Shown here in pieces: positions 1-11,965 of a stretch of DNA of 64,000 nucleotides. Where the stretch lies: assembly GCA_964019415.1 (NCBI GenBank), contig OZ025870.1, forward strand, positions 3,031,908 through 3,095,907, read 5' to 3'. The notes beneath the pieces were generated by a model that had not been told where the DNA came from, made no database searches, and worked only from the letters and a program-made list of their open reading frames with translations. Within the stretch, counting starts at the first letter, position 1; every line of letters begins with the position of its first letter. The position numbers and the translations under genes were made by a program. Origin of the DNA: Ianthella basta (lineage: Eukaryota > Porifera > Demospongiae > Verongiida > Ianthellidae).

Positions 1-1030
1 CATAACCTGTAGCTGCGTATGTATGTAAGCATTGATGGAAATAGACGACATTTTCTTTAGTGTACTTTAGTGCAAGTGCAGTTGTAGGGTCGTACTAGAG
101 TAAGGCTGGTGTGCATACACCAAACATGACTGAGACTCAGAGTTTGCATGCAGTGCACAGGAATTTTCACAACACTAGTACTGTATCACAACAAGAGCTT
201 ACAGAGAACTGTGAGCTGTGTGGTAGTATCTTATATCTTATAGCCAATTATATAATTATAATTATGCAGTTAACTTAATGGAGGATAAATGCAATTGCTA
301 GATTGTGTAAGAAAACAACCTCGTGTGGGCATTCCAGTTGGATCAAATTTGCGGGAATGGTGTGTTTGCTGAGGCTGCTCTCTGGAACAGTTCATGATCA
401 GCTCAAGTGGATGACAGGCCTCAGAAACTCAATAACTGCAAGTAATTTCGAAGATGATGTATGAGGCAAACCCATTGTAAAGGCAAAAGAGGCGATCATT
501 GTGCTGGCTTTAATACAATTTGTTTACCCTTGTAAAACTGTACTTGTGGTTTGCTGATGCTAGCTTTGAGACGGCCATTTTCTGCTTCAAGAAACTTACT
601 CCTAGCTAGTAGAGTAGTGCTCACCATACTCTGACACTGACACTTCATGCATACTCAACATGAACAGATCTATCCCTGCATGTGTCAGTGCATGGACTGC
701 ATAATTATGAAAGTCATATTTCTGCAATCAATACAACACGCAGACCTCGACAAACCTTATAGGTTTAGCTAACTAATTAACAATTCAAGCTATATGTGGA
801 ACACACCATGCAGCTCACCTGTTTGTCAGCTTGGTATAATTACGTATGAAGGTGCTAAGAACTGCAAGCTATATAATTATTATAGTGAAGCTTTGAGTGC
901 ATTCCTTCAGCTTGCAACGACTGTGCTGCAACAGACAGGCCTGGGCATACCCACACAGATCGACCTTGCAGTGGCTTCGAATTCCATTTATAAGGGACAT
1001 GAGTGACAGGAGAATGTTCTCAATTGGTAC
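1..1030. other. Non-coding, no gene recognised
   Basis: This AT-rich stretch has no long open frame that looks like protein and no clear repeat. Its right end lies just past the poly(A) signal of the minus-strand gene at 1152-2021, so it is 3' flanking sequence of that gene. Confidence 0.5.
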
Positions 1031-1037
1031 AAAATAT

Positions 1038-1043
1038 TTTATT
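1038..1043 (-). terminator. Poly(A) signal AATAAA of the APOL-like gene
   Basis: The plus strand reads TTTATT, which is AATAAA on the minus strand. It lies about 110 bases downstream of the stop codon at 1152, a normal 3' UTR distance. This supports transcription of the APOL-like exon toward lower coordinates. Confidence 0.6.
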
Positions 1044-1151
1044 AAAAACAAAGAACCTGTTACAAAAATTTTCACACAAAATTTCACTGCAAGCAAGCAT
1101 GCAAGCAAGATGGTCAGATGCATACCACCATGCAAAAGCTTAATTTTGACG

Positions 1152-2021
1152 TCATAACTGTACATGCTGAGTTCCCTGTCCATCTAAGCTAGCCAGTCTC
1201 CGTATGACCTCTGTCTCCTCCTCCATTTGCTCTGGTGCCCCTCTCAGGCACTGCCCAAGAGCAGATCCTGCCCGTTCCTTCTTTCCCAGCCCATAAGCTG
1301 TCTTTGCGAGCAGGGCTATGTCTACTACAATGAAAACAGCTGACAAGCCCACAGCAACTCCAGTAGCGGCACGGGCTGCAGTACGAGCTACAGTTGCACC
1401 TGTTTCCACTCCCGCTTCAATCCCTTCTGCCACTCCGGTTGCCATGGCAGCCCCAGCTGGTGTCGCTATGTTGAGGGCCAGCCGAGCTGCAGTATCAGCA
1501 CCCAGCTCTAGTGCTTTCCTCCACTCACTGACTGTGTCCTTCACCTCCTCAAGGGCGATACCCAGTGCATCTGGATCAACATCAAGCACATTTGCAAGGA
1601 GATCATCAAAGTCCCAGTCCGGGAAGACTTCCCTAGCACGATCCATCTCAGCCTCAAGGTCATTAAATTCGTCCACCAGTCTTTGACAATATTCTTGGTT
1701 CTGTAAAACCCACTCATTAGCCCGCTTCACTTCTTTCTTCTTCAGCACAAGCTCGCTGGTGGATGCCCCTAAGTTGGTGACTCCGCCCAATGCAGCCATA
1801 GTGGCTCCAACTGCTAAGAGGGGAATCCCCGCTGCAGCAGTCACGCCTCCCAGGATTAGTCCCCCGCCCACCACACTCAGAACACTTCCCACTACACCAG
1901 CCGAGTACCCAGCAATGTGGGCTTTCAAGACGTCCTTACACAACTTATCCATCTGATCTGCAGCCTCCCTCAGATAGGCCATCCCCTCATCCCTGTCGCG
2001 CACAAAAGTGGTTCGCACAAA
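1152..2021 (-). CDS. Apolipoprotein-L-like protein, main exon
   Basis: The open frame gives about 288 residues. The N-terminal helical part has charged residues. It is followed by a long hydrophobic Gly/Ala/Val hairpin at about residues 38-88 (motifs SVVGGGLILGG and GIPLLAVGATMAALGG), a charged coiled-coil-like middle, and a second hydrophobic helix at about 218-243 (VGLSAVFIVVDIALL). This order and the glycine-rich hairpin are typical of the apolipoprotein L family, membrane-associated proteins linked to lipid binding, ion permeability and cell death. The first ATG in frame is at 1982. The frame stays open upstream to a minus-strand acceptor-like CAG just before 2021, so a short 5' exon beyond 2021 is likely and the true start is unknown. 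The AATAAA at 1038-1043 supports the 3' end. Function here is inferred from family. Confidence 0.82.
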   Translation of the reverse strand, partial: FVRTTFVRDRDEGMAYLREAADQMDKLCKDVLKAHIAGYSAGVVGSVLSVVGGGLILGGVTAAAGIPLLAVGATMAALGGVTNLGASTSELVLKKKEVKRANEWVLQNQEYCQRLVDEFNDLEAEMDRAREVFPDWDFDDLLANVLDVDPDALGIALEEVKDTVSEWRKALELGADTAARLALNIATPAGAAMATGVAEGIEAGVETGATVARTAARAATGVAVGLSAVFIVVDIALLAKTAYGLGKKERAGSALGQCLRGAPEQMEEETEVIRRLASLDGQGTQHVQL

Positions 2022-2134
2022 CTGTGTTGACAGCTACTGGTGAAATTGTTTTTGTTTTTTTTAAATACTTTCATTTTGGCATGACATATTACGTAGCTAC
2101 CTAGTCTCGCGTAGCTAGTAGCTACCTACACATC

Positions 2135-2540
<406 letters not shown>

Positions 2541-2566
2541 AGTGTTGCCTGTAATATATATGTTAC

Positions 2567-2724
2567 TTAAAGTGTGCTAGGAGTGCTTTACGCGATTTAT
2601 GGCTCGAGGTGTGGGGGTCTGGTTGCTGATAAAGCACTCGGCTTTGCCTCGTGCTTTATCACGCTACAAGACCCCCACACCTCGAGCCATAAATCGCGTA
2701 AAGCACTCCTAGTCCACTTTAAAT
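2567..2724. repeat. Palindromic hairpin repeat A
   Basis: This is a near-perfect inverted repeat. The arm from TTAAAGTG through TAGGAGTGCTTTACGCG to the GACCCCCACACC complement is mirrored, and an inner inverted repeat GATAAAGCAC / GTGCTTTATC flanks the loop. The loop core, read on the minus strand as CACGAGGCAAAGCCGAGTG, resembles the loops of the hairpins at 27447-27575 and 59977-60078. It abuts the TIR element that starts at 2727. Confidence 0.85.
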
Positions 2725-2726
2725 GA

Positions 2727-3454
2727 TATAGAGTAACTTGCGCGGGCGGACGGTCGGCCTTCAGTTTTCCATTTTCCAATTGCGTCATCTGCACGCCATA
2801 TTTGGTTGATTCGATTGCATCATCTGTAATCCGATTGGTTGACTCCATTCAAACTTGCCTCGCATTCTGGTCAGAAGGAAGGTATAGAGCGAAGCGAGTA
2901 TCTGTAGCAGTAGTGGGCGAAAACGCTCCTTCGCTTGCAAGAAGACTCTCAATGCGCCTTAATAGAACAAGTTTGAGCTGTGCCATGTTCATTTTATTAC
3001 CGCAGAAGCACAACTATTTGCTGCCGTTGTTACTATCCCTTTGGCTAGCTAGCTAACTAGCTAGTGCGCAGATGCCTGCTCGGACTGCCAGTTCAAGAGC
3101 CGCAAAAAGAACTAGCGAAGCGCCCTTTCTCTGCCATTAGAGCACTTGTTGTTGCCTTCCAGAAGCGAAGGATGGATAGCAGGCTAGGCTTTTACTTACG
3201 GAGCGGCGAGGTCACACTTCGGCAGAAATGAAAAGTAACTTTGTAATTCGCGATCTCAGTCAGACCACGCTGGACAGAATCCACCCTTAATAGCGTAAGA
3301 AGGAAGTTTTTAGTGCTTGCGTTTCTTGCTCGAGTTTTATGGCACTCCTAGCGATCTTTAACTTCCATAATGAACAGCCATAAAGCACGCTGCAAGATTA
3401 CGCAATAAAAAGTACTCAAAATTTCTTTGATCCGCCCACGCAAGTCACTCTATA
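2727..3454. mobile_element. Non-autonomous TIR DNA transposon, 728 bp
   Basis: The ends are 24-base inverted repeats with about two mismatches, TATAGAGTAACTTGCGCGGG inward from 2727 and its partner ending at 3454. A TA or ATA target duplication is possible. No transposase is visible. The interior holds short open frames without recognisable domains. Confidence 0.7.
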
Positions 3455-3643
3455 ATGTCTTATTGTACATTGGCCTGATACCAGTTTACCCAGCCCAGCA
3501 CCAGTTATGTACACTTGTGTATACATGAGCACACTACAAGTAAAGGTAACACTGCTATTGTGACTTGAGTAGGTAATCATGACATGTTCTGAATCTGATT
3601 ATACTGAGCTGAGGCTAGCTACACGTGTTTCTCTTCACACTAG

Positions 3644-3897
3644 GATGGTTAGAAACCTTGAAAGTGAATGAACACCAGCTCAATGGGACAGCCTTGCTGT
3701 GTGACATTGTGTTTGATGCCAATGAACACACATTGGAGTGTGAACATTCTATATCCAATGCACAGCACATGTGTAGTACAAACTGTCCTTTGGCCCTGTA
3801 CAACCAACACAGCTCCCAGCATGAAAACACCCATACACCACACAGCACCAGTGATATGCATTCACATAGATGTATTACAAGTGAAAGGATTCTCTGA
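3644..3897 (+). CDS. Hypothetical exon-like open frame
   Basis: An acceptor-like CTTCACACTAG precedes an open frame of about 84 codons beginning WLETLKVNEHQLNGT. The first 60 residues have balanced composition and several Cys/His. The rest becomes His/Ser/Thr rich. No donor is obvious and I do not recognise the family. It could be a single coding exon or chance. Confidence 0.22.
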
Positions 3898-4074
3898 CTA
3901 TTAGTGTAAATGGGATATCTTACTGTTGTGTCTCCCAGCTGAAAGTATTTTCACGATGTGGTTGTGTCATGTGTGTGTGTGTGTGTGAGTCAGTGTTCTG
4001 TGTTATTGAAGGGTACTACACCCTTCTAGATCCCAAGGAGCCCTCCTAAACATGACCCTTCTCTATGGTATATG

Positions 4075-4590
4075 TACCACCAGTCTTGTGGCATAGGCTT
4101 GCATGCAATGCAGTGATTATCCAAGCATCCTCCCTACTGTACTTTGAAAAGGAAGCTGACACCCTCTCCCACACCCTCTCTCATTCATTAGCCAATCTTC
4201 CAGTGCACCATTCTTAAACTATATTTTTGATGACAACAGTACTGTCCCCCACTGTTCACCCTGTCCCCCTGTCCCCATCACCTGTCGGGCCCAGTCCCTC
4301 CTGTCTCCCCCACCTTTCCCCCTGCACCCCATGTCCAACTCACCTGCCCCCCTCCATCCCCCCACTTATCCTCGGCCCTTCACTTTCCACCCACCTGTCC
4401 CCCACCTGCCCCACACTAGTCATGTGGCATAGGCTGCATTCACTACATTCTGTGTCTCCATGCATCCTCCCTACTGTGCTGTGCAAGGGAAGCTGACACC
4501 CTCTCCCACACTCCACCATCCACTAGCCAGTCCTCACATGACTAGTGGTCTAGTGCAATGTTCTTAACCATTTTCTGGGAAGAACACTGG
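4075..4590. repeat. Two tandem copies of a 150-170 base repeat
   Basis: Copies at about 4075-4240 and 4420-4590 share GTGGCATAGGCT, GCATCCTCCCTACTGT and GAAGCTGACACCCTCTCCCA, ending just before a (GT)n tract. A pyrimidine-rich, C-heavy stretch lies between. A third copy lies at about 6050-6240, also next to (GT)n. Confidence 0.75.
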
Positions 4591-4804
<214 letters not shown>

Positions 4805-4920
4805 CCATTCCAGCTGAATACCATTTCCTATACTCGGCTGTTCCTGTTAATTCAACAGTACTATACTATTCATCCCTTCTCCTTTTCCTTGTTCCACTGC
4901 TGACAGTGCTAACTCTATAG

Positions 4921-5084
4921 TGTGTGATGTTAGTGGTAAGGAAGACAAAGAGGAAGAGGAAAGGAAAGACAAGGAAGGAGAGTTGACATCTTGTGAGAGT
5001 GTACAGGAGAGAAGGAGGCAGGAGTATGAGAACAGTGCATTGGAGGGAATTTGGGAGAAGGCAGCATGTTACTGGCCAGAGCAT
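4921..5084 (+). CDS. Hypothetical charged exon
   Basis: An acceptor-like CTCTATAG and a good donor (CAT|GTGAGT) bound an open frame. The frame has a Lys/Glu-rich stretch (GKEDKEEEERKDKEG), then ELTSCESVQERRRQEYENSA and ALEGIWEKAACYWPEH. The composition and splice sites suggest a real internal exon, probably with a coiled or disordered segment. I do not recognise the protein, and no partner exon is certain. Confidence 0.35.
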
Positions 5085-5714
5085 GTGAGTTTGAATGTGT
5101 GTGTGTGCTATATACACACTCCATACTATTTATGTGTGTATAAATCCACTATATGCACTAGTAGGAGTCTTGTTTACTGTATGTGGGGGTGCCTTTAGTC
5201 ATCCGGGTACCCACACTACATACAACATGAACACACACATACAGTAAATCAGGCAGTTTGTTATCTGTTCTGTAGGCATTGTTTGTTGTATAAATACATT
5301 GTATTCATTCTTGTCACGATGTCATATAGTGCAGATTTGCATGCGTACCTCTTTTGATTTGCTGCTTTTTGTTGAATAACATGTTTTGTGCCTCATGTTA
5401 CATGTTCATTGATGTTCATGGGTACAGACTATCCATTGTTCTTCCTGCAATGCTCCATCTCAGGCCAGTGCTGTTTCACAGTTACCCGTCAGTGAAGTGT
5501 CTGATCTCCATGGAGACTGATTGAATTGTCTGAGTTGAAACGCATAATTATTATATTGGATATGCTGCTTTGTTCACTGTTGTATCACCTTTCACCAATG
5601 TCATAGCTACAAGGTTTCTGAGCTTGGATCAGTAGTCGTGAAATGAATTCTGCATTTTTTAACTCTATGATTATTACTAATGTACTTTGGAGCTTTTAGC
5701 AAGGGAGGACTGAT
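5085..5714. other. Non-coding, no gene recognised
   Basis: I see nothing in this stretch beyond short chance frames. Confidence 0.5.
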
Positions 5715-5890
5715 CAAACGTCTCCCCCGCCTGTGTGCATGTATGCTTGTGAGTGAGATGAGGGTGGAAGGGGACATAAATATGGCTGACCTACTTGATG
5801 GAGACTGTGTGACCAGATGGATCAAATGATTGTGCTACTCTGTCAGGAATTGTTGCTAGCTGTATTGTCCTAGTTGTACATGTAACCACT
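5715..5890. repeat. Diverged duplicate, copy 1
   Basis: The segment around ATGCTTGTGAG, CTACTTGATGGAG and ACCAGATGGA(T/C)CAAATG is repeated in the same order and orientation at about 7110-7330. Together with the 6050-6240 repeat this indicates local duplication around the GT block. Confidence 0.65.
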
Positions 5891-6049
5891 ATACAATCCA
5901 CACCCTGGGCATGTGACTGGGTGCATTTGTGTGCTGTTGTGCCATGCTCTCCCACACAGTGGACAACACCAGGAAGAAGCATGCCCCTTCACCTAACCTG
6001 TCCTTCCTGTCCCCCTTGCACTCCCCTCCCATGCACCTGCCCCGACCCA

Positions 6050-6240
6050 CTATAGCCATGTGGCATAGGCTTGCATTCCGTATCACAAAGCTCTCCATGC
6101 ATCCTCCTTAGCCACTGAAACTGACACCCTCTCCCACACTCCATCTGCTAGCCAGTCCTCACATGACTGGTCACAGGTCTTCACATGGTCCAGTCCACCG
6201 GCCCTCATTGAACTATGTTATGTTGAGCTTGAGAACACTG
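6050..6240. repeat. Third copy of the 150-170 base repeat
   Basis: It matches 4075-4590 (CATGTGGCATAGGCTTGCAT, CTGACACCCTCTCCCACACT) and again ends immediately before a long (GT)n tract. Confidence 0.75.
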
Positions 6241-7012
<772 letters not shown>

Positions 7013-7109
7013 TGTGTGCTGGTTCACGCATGTGTACTTGCACAACAGTGAGTGTGAGTGTGTATGCATGTATGTGTATATTGTACTAGACACTTTAAAT
7101 TTGTACAGT

Positions 7110-7330
7110 AAGAGTTAGTGTGTATATGCTTGTGAGGTAGAGGAGGGTGGAGAGAGAGCGGGCAGATGGGAGGGTGGGACATGGAGATAGCCGACTTAGC
7201 TACTTGATGGAGGCTGCACAGACCAGATGGACCAAATGTGTAAACAGCTTATGCAGCTAGTTACTCAGAGTCACTGTGTCTGGACTATAGGTAGTTAGCT
7301 GTTGCTGTATTGTCTCAGTTAGCTACCTAC
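7110..7330. repeat. Diverged duplicate, copy 2
   Basis: This is the partner of 5715-5890 with extra internal purine-rich sequence. Confidence 0.65.
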
Positions 7331-7507
7331 CTACAATGTAGACAACAAAACACATGCACTGTGTCATATCACTGGTAGTCATGTACGCATCTCCTGACCG
7401 TGGAGTGGGCAGATTGGTGCATGGGTAGGTTTGAGATATATATAGCTCTATAGCTGGCTAAAATTTAATGTTAGCCATAAGCTATGCGGACTCTGTGTAG
7501 CCTGTAG

Positions 7508-7584
7508 TGTACCCTGGAACTGATGTTTTCCTTGTTTGCTACTCTGTTGTCTCACCAGAAAGTTTTAGAAATGTAAAGAAGATG
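7508..7584 (+). CDS. Rho-family GTPase exon (isolated)
   Basis: Translation gives [20 protein letters not shown] followed by NVKKM. This is the beta-4/alpha-3 region of Rac/Cdc42/Rho GTPases (consensus YPxTDVFLxCFSVVSPxSFxN). It is bounded by an acceptor (CCTGTAG) and a donor (ATG|GTATGT). No exon for the P-loop, switch regions or the later NKxD-like and CAAX parts is seen within several kilobases. It is either one exon of a gene with very long introns or, more likely, a relic or duplicated exon. The sequence has no lesion. Confidence 0.7.
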
Positions 7585-7608
7585 GTATGTCTGTACATAA
7601 GTATCTGT

Positions 7609-7612
<4 letters not shown>

Positions 7613-7678
<66 letters not shown>
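7613..7678. repeat. (GT)n followed by (GA)n
   Basis: A compound microsatellite follows directly in the intron after the Rho exon. Confidence 0.95.
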
Positions 7679-7679
7679 T

Positions 7680-8100
7680 GTGTGCATGTGTGTTTATGCA
7701 CATGTGCACATTCATGATACGTATGTGCATGTGCACATGTTATATATAACACTGTCTATCTATATACCATGATGAATAAATTATATCTCTTCTATTACTG
7801 GAGGATAGCTAGCTGGCTACCACAAGTCTATCAGGGTATCTTATTTAGACTGGGGAGCCTTTAGCCATAGGCTATTCTCCCAGGCACCCAGTAAGTCTAT
7901 CAGTAAATCAACCACTAACCAGTGCATCTATGCACAAGTAGTGGCCACTTTTAAGTTCATGACGGTATCCCTCCTAGTGTGGCAGTCGATTGCACGTGCA
8001 TGACCATGCATTAATTTGCTGTTTGCATGTGCTGTATTATATCTAGCTAAAATAGCTATAACACTGAGCACTTACCATCTTTGCGGAAGTGGTGGGCTGG
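7680..8100. other. Non-coding, no gene recognised
   Basis: I see no supported gene or clear repeat. Confidence 0.5.
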
Positions 8101-8706
8101 GCATGTCACGCAGATAAGTGACCCCCACCAAAAACGGTCCCCCCGAACCGTTTTCGGCAAGAGGCGCTTGCCGTAACCGGTCCCCCACGGCAGGAAAGTG
8201 TCCCCCTGTACGAAATATGAAAGTCGAAGCTGTGGACACCGTAAATAAAGGAAAGTGGTGAAATGTATGGGGAAATGTGTGCAAATATACTGACGCCATC
8301 GCACAATCTGTACAAGAAGTAGCAGCGGCCAACAACGGCATAACGTCCATTACCCTTCGACGTAGAGTACAAGTTGCATAATAGGCGGGCCGAAGTGTAT
8401 TAAAGTGGCGTATTAGGCGGACCAACTTCAGACGAACAGTAGTTTTGAAATGACTGTGACTCTGAATGATCTTACTTATATTTTCCTAACCTAGCAATTC
8501 CAATCCAGATTTCAAACTACCGTATAGCGGGAAAATTTCACGATTTTGTTCGAAACCAAACATTTCGCGGTTTTAATTTCGCGATTTCCAACCTCCAAAA
8601 GATCTCCTTGGCAGGAAAACTACTAGTTGAAAGGACGTTTCGGGCACAGAACAGTAAAATAGCACTTAAACGGCTAAATCCACTTCTGCGCTTCGTGGCG
8701 GCCATC

Positions 8707-9395
8707 AGTATCAGTATCAGTATCAGTATCAGTAATTATTATCCTGGCACTCCACTTAGTCCACAGGACTACTTTCCAGGGAGCCCAGTTAACATTGTAA
8801 ATACAGATAGGGGGTAAGAAAAGATGAGTGATGAAATGATGAAATATGGTACAGGAAATAGGTAATAATATAAGTATAATGTATGACTACTAAAAGTTAC
8901 ATATTAAATTAAATTGTAATGATGTGATATGCAATAGTTACAGAAAAGGATTATGGGGACTTGTGAAAGTTTACATATGCATAATAATTATACATGCAGA
9001 AGAAAAACGAATGGTGAATCTAGACGTTACAATGATGAGTTCCATGCATATGCTAACTGGAAACTAGGTGACCTCTTACCAAATTCTGATCTAATCTTGG
9101 GTAGGATTAGACGGTTGCATGATTTCCCTCTGGTATTGTGGCTATGAGAGAGTGATGTTAATAACGAAGATAGATAAGGAGCAGATGACGTAGGCTGGAA
9201 TAATATTTATTTTACTAACTTGATCCGGTTGAGACGATGGTAGTCTTGCAGGCGTTTCCAGCCAAGGTTTGACAATGCATCCGTAGCCGGGGATAGTCTA
9301 CTTCTCCTCAAGATGATTCTTGCTGCACAGTTCTGTAGCCGCTGCAGCCGTTGTAGGTCTGATTGGTTGCTGCAGGCTGCCCAAACTAATTGACA
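8707..9395 (-). mobile_element. 5'-truncated CR1-like LINE
   Basis: This minus-strand insertion runs from a truncated reverse transcriptase end at 9395, through a 3' UTR with GGGCTCCCTGGAAAGTAG, to a terminal hexamer tail (GATACT)n at about 8707-8735. GCCATC at 8701-8706 and 9396-9401 forms a target duplication. The tail microsatellite and the 5' truncation are typical of CR1/L2-type retroposition. Confidence 0.75.
9027..9395 (-). pseudogene. Non-LTR reverse transcriptase, C-terminal fragment
   Basis: Minus-strand translation shows the typical end of CR1/L2/jockey-type polymerases: LQRLQNCAARIILRRS, LSNLGWKRLQDYHRL, HNTRGKSCNRLILPKIR and EFGKRSPSFQLAYAWNS. There is one in-frame TAA after the KLVK motif at about 9204, so the fragment is dead. 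The polymerase catalytic region is missing because of 5' truncation at 9395. Confidence 0.8.
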
Positions 9396-9549
9396 GCCAT
9401 CTTATTATGACGTTTGCATATAATTATAATCATAGGTGGAGAAAATTCGCGAAGGAAAATTTCGCGAATTTGGTTAAATCGCGAACATTAAACCTCGCGA
9501 AAGTTTCCCGCTATACGGTATTCGACTTGCACTCTTTCGCTATCAGTTT

Positions 9550-10150
9550 ACTGTACACAAAATGCCCTTCATTCTGTTCTCATGCCTGTCTCCTCATGCC
9601 ATGTTTACTTTAAGGCATACTTTAGAAACGCTAGCCATCTGCTGTAAGGCCTCTTCACTGTCAGCTTACTGTACACAAAATGCCCTCCATTCCGTTCTCG
9701 TGCCTGTAAATGGCTTGCATGCCTCACGTACACCATAGCTAGAACAGTATTAACAACATACAAATGTGCGTATACCTCACAGTATATTCTCATTCAACTA
9801 TATGCACACAAATGTACGTACATACAGCAGTACAGTATAGCTTAATTCATGAGCTTGCATATGTGTACTGACTGCTGCATTCTAGTTTTGCATTTTAGTA
9901 CTAGTTCTTCTACTCATTTTGTAGCATGCAGAAGTCAGCCATGTACATGATTTGTGTATGCATGCACATGCAGAAGAACACATGTACACCTTCCTGAAGT
10001 CTACATGCATGCATGCATGGTGTGCATATAGGCAGCTGAATGTCTACTGTTTGATTGATGCCTGGGAGTATGTGCAAAGCAAATTGTTTATTTATCTTGC
10101 ACCATGCAAGCCAAGATGGGAGCAATGGGCAGTCCTTCATCTTGCTAATT
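9550..10150. repeat. Dispersed repeat, copy 1
   Basis: It matches 41700-41935 and 42710-43270, for example CTTACTGTACACAAAAT, GCATGCAGAAGTCAGC and TGTACACCTTCCTGAAGTC. At the start, two tandem sub-copies of CTGTACACAAAATGCCCT occur 120 bases apart. No open frame looks protein-coding. Confidence 0.8.
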
Positions 10151-10802
10151 TATTCCATTGTATATTGTCTATTGTCCATTATGTCTTTGAATTTTATACC
10201 TGCTTGCATGGAAATTAGCTAGCTAGCTGTTAGCTATACATTCACTTGGAAGGAAGGTTAGCAATATTGTTATTAGCAATTATTTAGCCGCTAAGCGTAT
10301 ACATCTGTCAGTCACTGTAAGCAGTTAGACATCGCTTCGCCTATAAACGTCCGACCGGATCGTCAGGGGGACATCTTTAGCCCCCACCTCTTCAGCTGCG
10401 TCTGGGCTGGAGTAGTGCGTCAACATGCGTACCATCATAGATCTTTGTGAGCAGAAATCGCTCCGCCTACGTAGTACCCGGAGGAAATCGTGAGGGGGAA
10501 CGCTTATCGGTCGAGGGGGACATGATTCGGCAACGACCATTCTGCCGATAACCGTCCGGGGGGGACCGGTTTTGGGGGGACCATTATCGGCACGACACGC
10601 CATTTCCCTGGACCCGGTGATTGACCAGTTATCGACCGAGCGTACAAACGCCTATACCAATTGTCGACCGTTTCACAGAAATCGTTCAGTAACTTCGCTT
10701 CACAACAACCCAGCAATCTGGCCAGGATTGCAGAGCAAGGTGTGCCACGTCTGGGTAGCAAATTTCGAGAGGAAATAAAGCTGGTACCGTTCGCGAGTTA
10801 TA

Positions 10803-11273
10803 ATGCGTTCTGACAAGACGCGTACACGTTCACTCTTCGCTGATCTGCGCAGCTACGATTTTCTTGTAAAGAAGTCCTTCCCTCTCTTAAAGACGACGGC
10901 TAATGTTTACCAGGGTCTTCAGGAAGCCTTTTATCAACGCGCAAATGTCCGTCACTCTGTACAGTTCCGTAAACGTCTACGGACTATCCGTGCATGTTTC
11001 AGGATACTCAGGCACACAAAATGGCGTGATGATTTATGCATACAATGTAATGCGTTTTCTGTCCCCTTGTACAACCTAGCTGAAGCTTTTGCTGTTTTCT
11101 TCGAGTGGAAGAGTGGCCAAGACGTGAAGCGCGACCCACAGCTGAGGGCTAGGCGAAACAGTCGCCCTGGAAAGCGTACCCGAACTGAAGCCATTTTCAA
11201 TACAATCAAATCCTGGACAAATGGGAATAAATTTTGCACTCTCCTAGTTACTACATTATGTTCTCTAATGTGA
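10803..11273 (+). CDS. Hypothetical basic protein, 156 residues
   Basis: An ATG-started frame rich in Arg/Lys (RSDKTRTRSLFADLRSYDF, RKRLRTIRACFRILRHTKW, RARRNSRPGKRTRTEAIFNT) ends at 11273. It contains a possible WKSGQDVKRDP motif and two Cys near ICIQC. I do not recognise it. It lies between short repeats of TTATCGACC at about 10630-10670 and GGTCGATAAT at about 11655-11685. These are inverted relative to each other, so it may be the remnant of a transposon-encoded protein. It could also be chance. Confidence 0.25.
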   Translation: MRSDKTRTRSLFADLRSYDFLVKKSFPLLKTTANVYQGLQEAFYQRANVRHSVQFRKRLRTIRACFRILRHTKWRDDLCIQCNAFSVPLYNLAEAFAVFFEWKSGQDVKRDPQLRARRNSRPGKRTRTEAIFNTIKSWTNGNKFCTLLVTTLCSLM

Positions 11274-11699
11274 CGTAGGTGCTTCACTGTAGGACTCGAT
11301 CACCAGCGCCGAGAACGGGTCAAAAGGATGCTGAACGGAAGCATTCTGCAGCGCGAAATATGCTTCTCCAAAAGCTACCATAGCCTCTACAAACAAGCAC
11401 CTTGGCCAAAACTCGTGATTCGTAGTGCTGAATAGCATAATGACTGCGAAAGGAGCAAAGAAGTACCCCTTCTTCTCCGTATGTGAGTCGTTTCCGATTC
11501 ACTTAGCCATTTGCTTGGTGTCCGCCATTTTGAACTAATTAGGTCCCTAGGCCCTATCCTTTATATACGCATACAGGAAGTCGTGGTCCGCTGTATAAAC
11601 AATGGGGCGGAACCCGTACAGGGCCAGTCCTTAATGGGCCTGAGTACTATACCGGTCGATAATAGGTACTGGTCGATAATTCGCAGGTTACGCTATACA
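11274..11699. other. Non-coding, possible transposon flank
   Basis: Apart from GGTCGATAAT-type repeats near 11660-11685 I see nothing supported. Confidence 0.4.
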
Positions 11700-11709
11700 C
11701 ATTCCACTA

Positions 11710-11965
11710 GTGAATAACAGTTACTCAAGAGGTGATCACGATTCAAGACAGACTGGTTTTGCAAGCAAGGACAAGCCTGTGCAATGGCTCTCTCCCACAG
11801 CCTAAGTACTGTAAGTGGCTGTACCAACCTGAGTGATGGCAGAGTCACAAGTGTAAGGTTTAGAAAGTGCTAAAAGCTGCATGGTTAACAACTTCAATGA
11901 AGTGGAAACTGGTAGTAGCTAGTTCAACTAAGAGTTGATAGAGGCTCATATATACGGTATAGGTA
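11710..11965. repeat. Dispersed repeat
   Basis: It matches 56945-57185 in the same orientation (AGACAAGCCTGTGCAATGGC or its close variant, CCAACCTGAGTGATGGCA, TGCTAAAAGCTGCATGGTTA). Weaker copies are at about 42120-42290 and 43690-43870. Confidence 0.8.

Larger units (their letters stand above)
8520..9518. mobile_element. TA-flanked MITE interrupted by a LINE
   Basis: The terminal inverted repeats CCGTATAGCGGGAAA and TTTCCCGCTATACGG are flanked by TA on both sides. Further inside, both arms carry repeated CGCGA/TTTCGCG motifs. The MITE itself is about 310 bp; the remainder is the LINE at 8707-9395. There is no coding capacity of its own. Confidence 0.85.
8104..10597. mobile_element. Candidate TGTC-ended (Ginger-like) TIR pair with nested insertions
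   Basis: The sequence inward from 8104 (TGTCACGCAGATAAG, then C-runs GGTCCCCCC and TTTTCGGCA) aligns over about 80 bases with the inward sequence from 10597 on the other strand (TGTCGTGCCGATAATGG, GGTCCCCCCC, TTATCGGCA). This suggests one old element, later invaded by the MITE at 8520-9518 and a dispersed repeat at 9550-10150. The flanking four bases differ (GGCA and CGCC), so these could instead be ends of two copies. Confidence 0.4.

Noticed and set aside
1318-1956. Plus-strand Ala/Ser/Thr/Pro-rich open frames opposite the APOL-like exon
   Set aside because: They are antisense shadows of the minus-strand coding frame.
8072-8425. Minus-strand frame of 117 codons ending at a GTAAGT-like donor
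   Set aside because: It spans a transposon end (TGTC TIR) and its composition is not protein-like; no domain.
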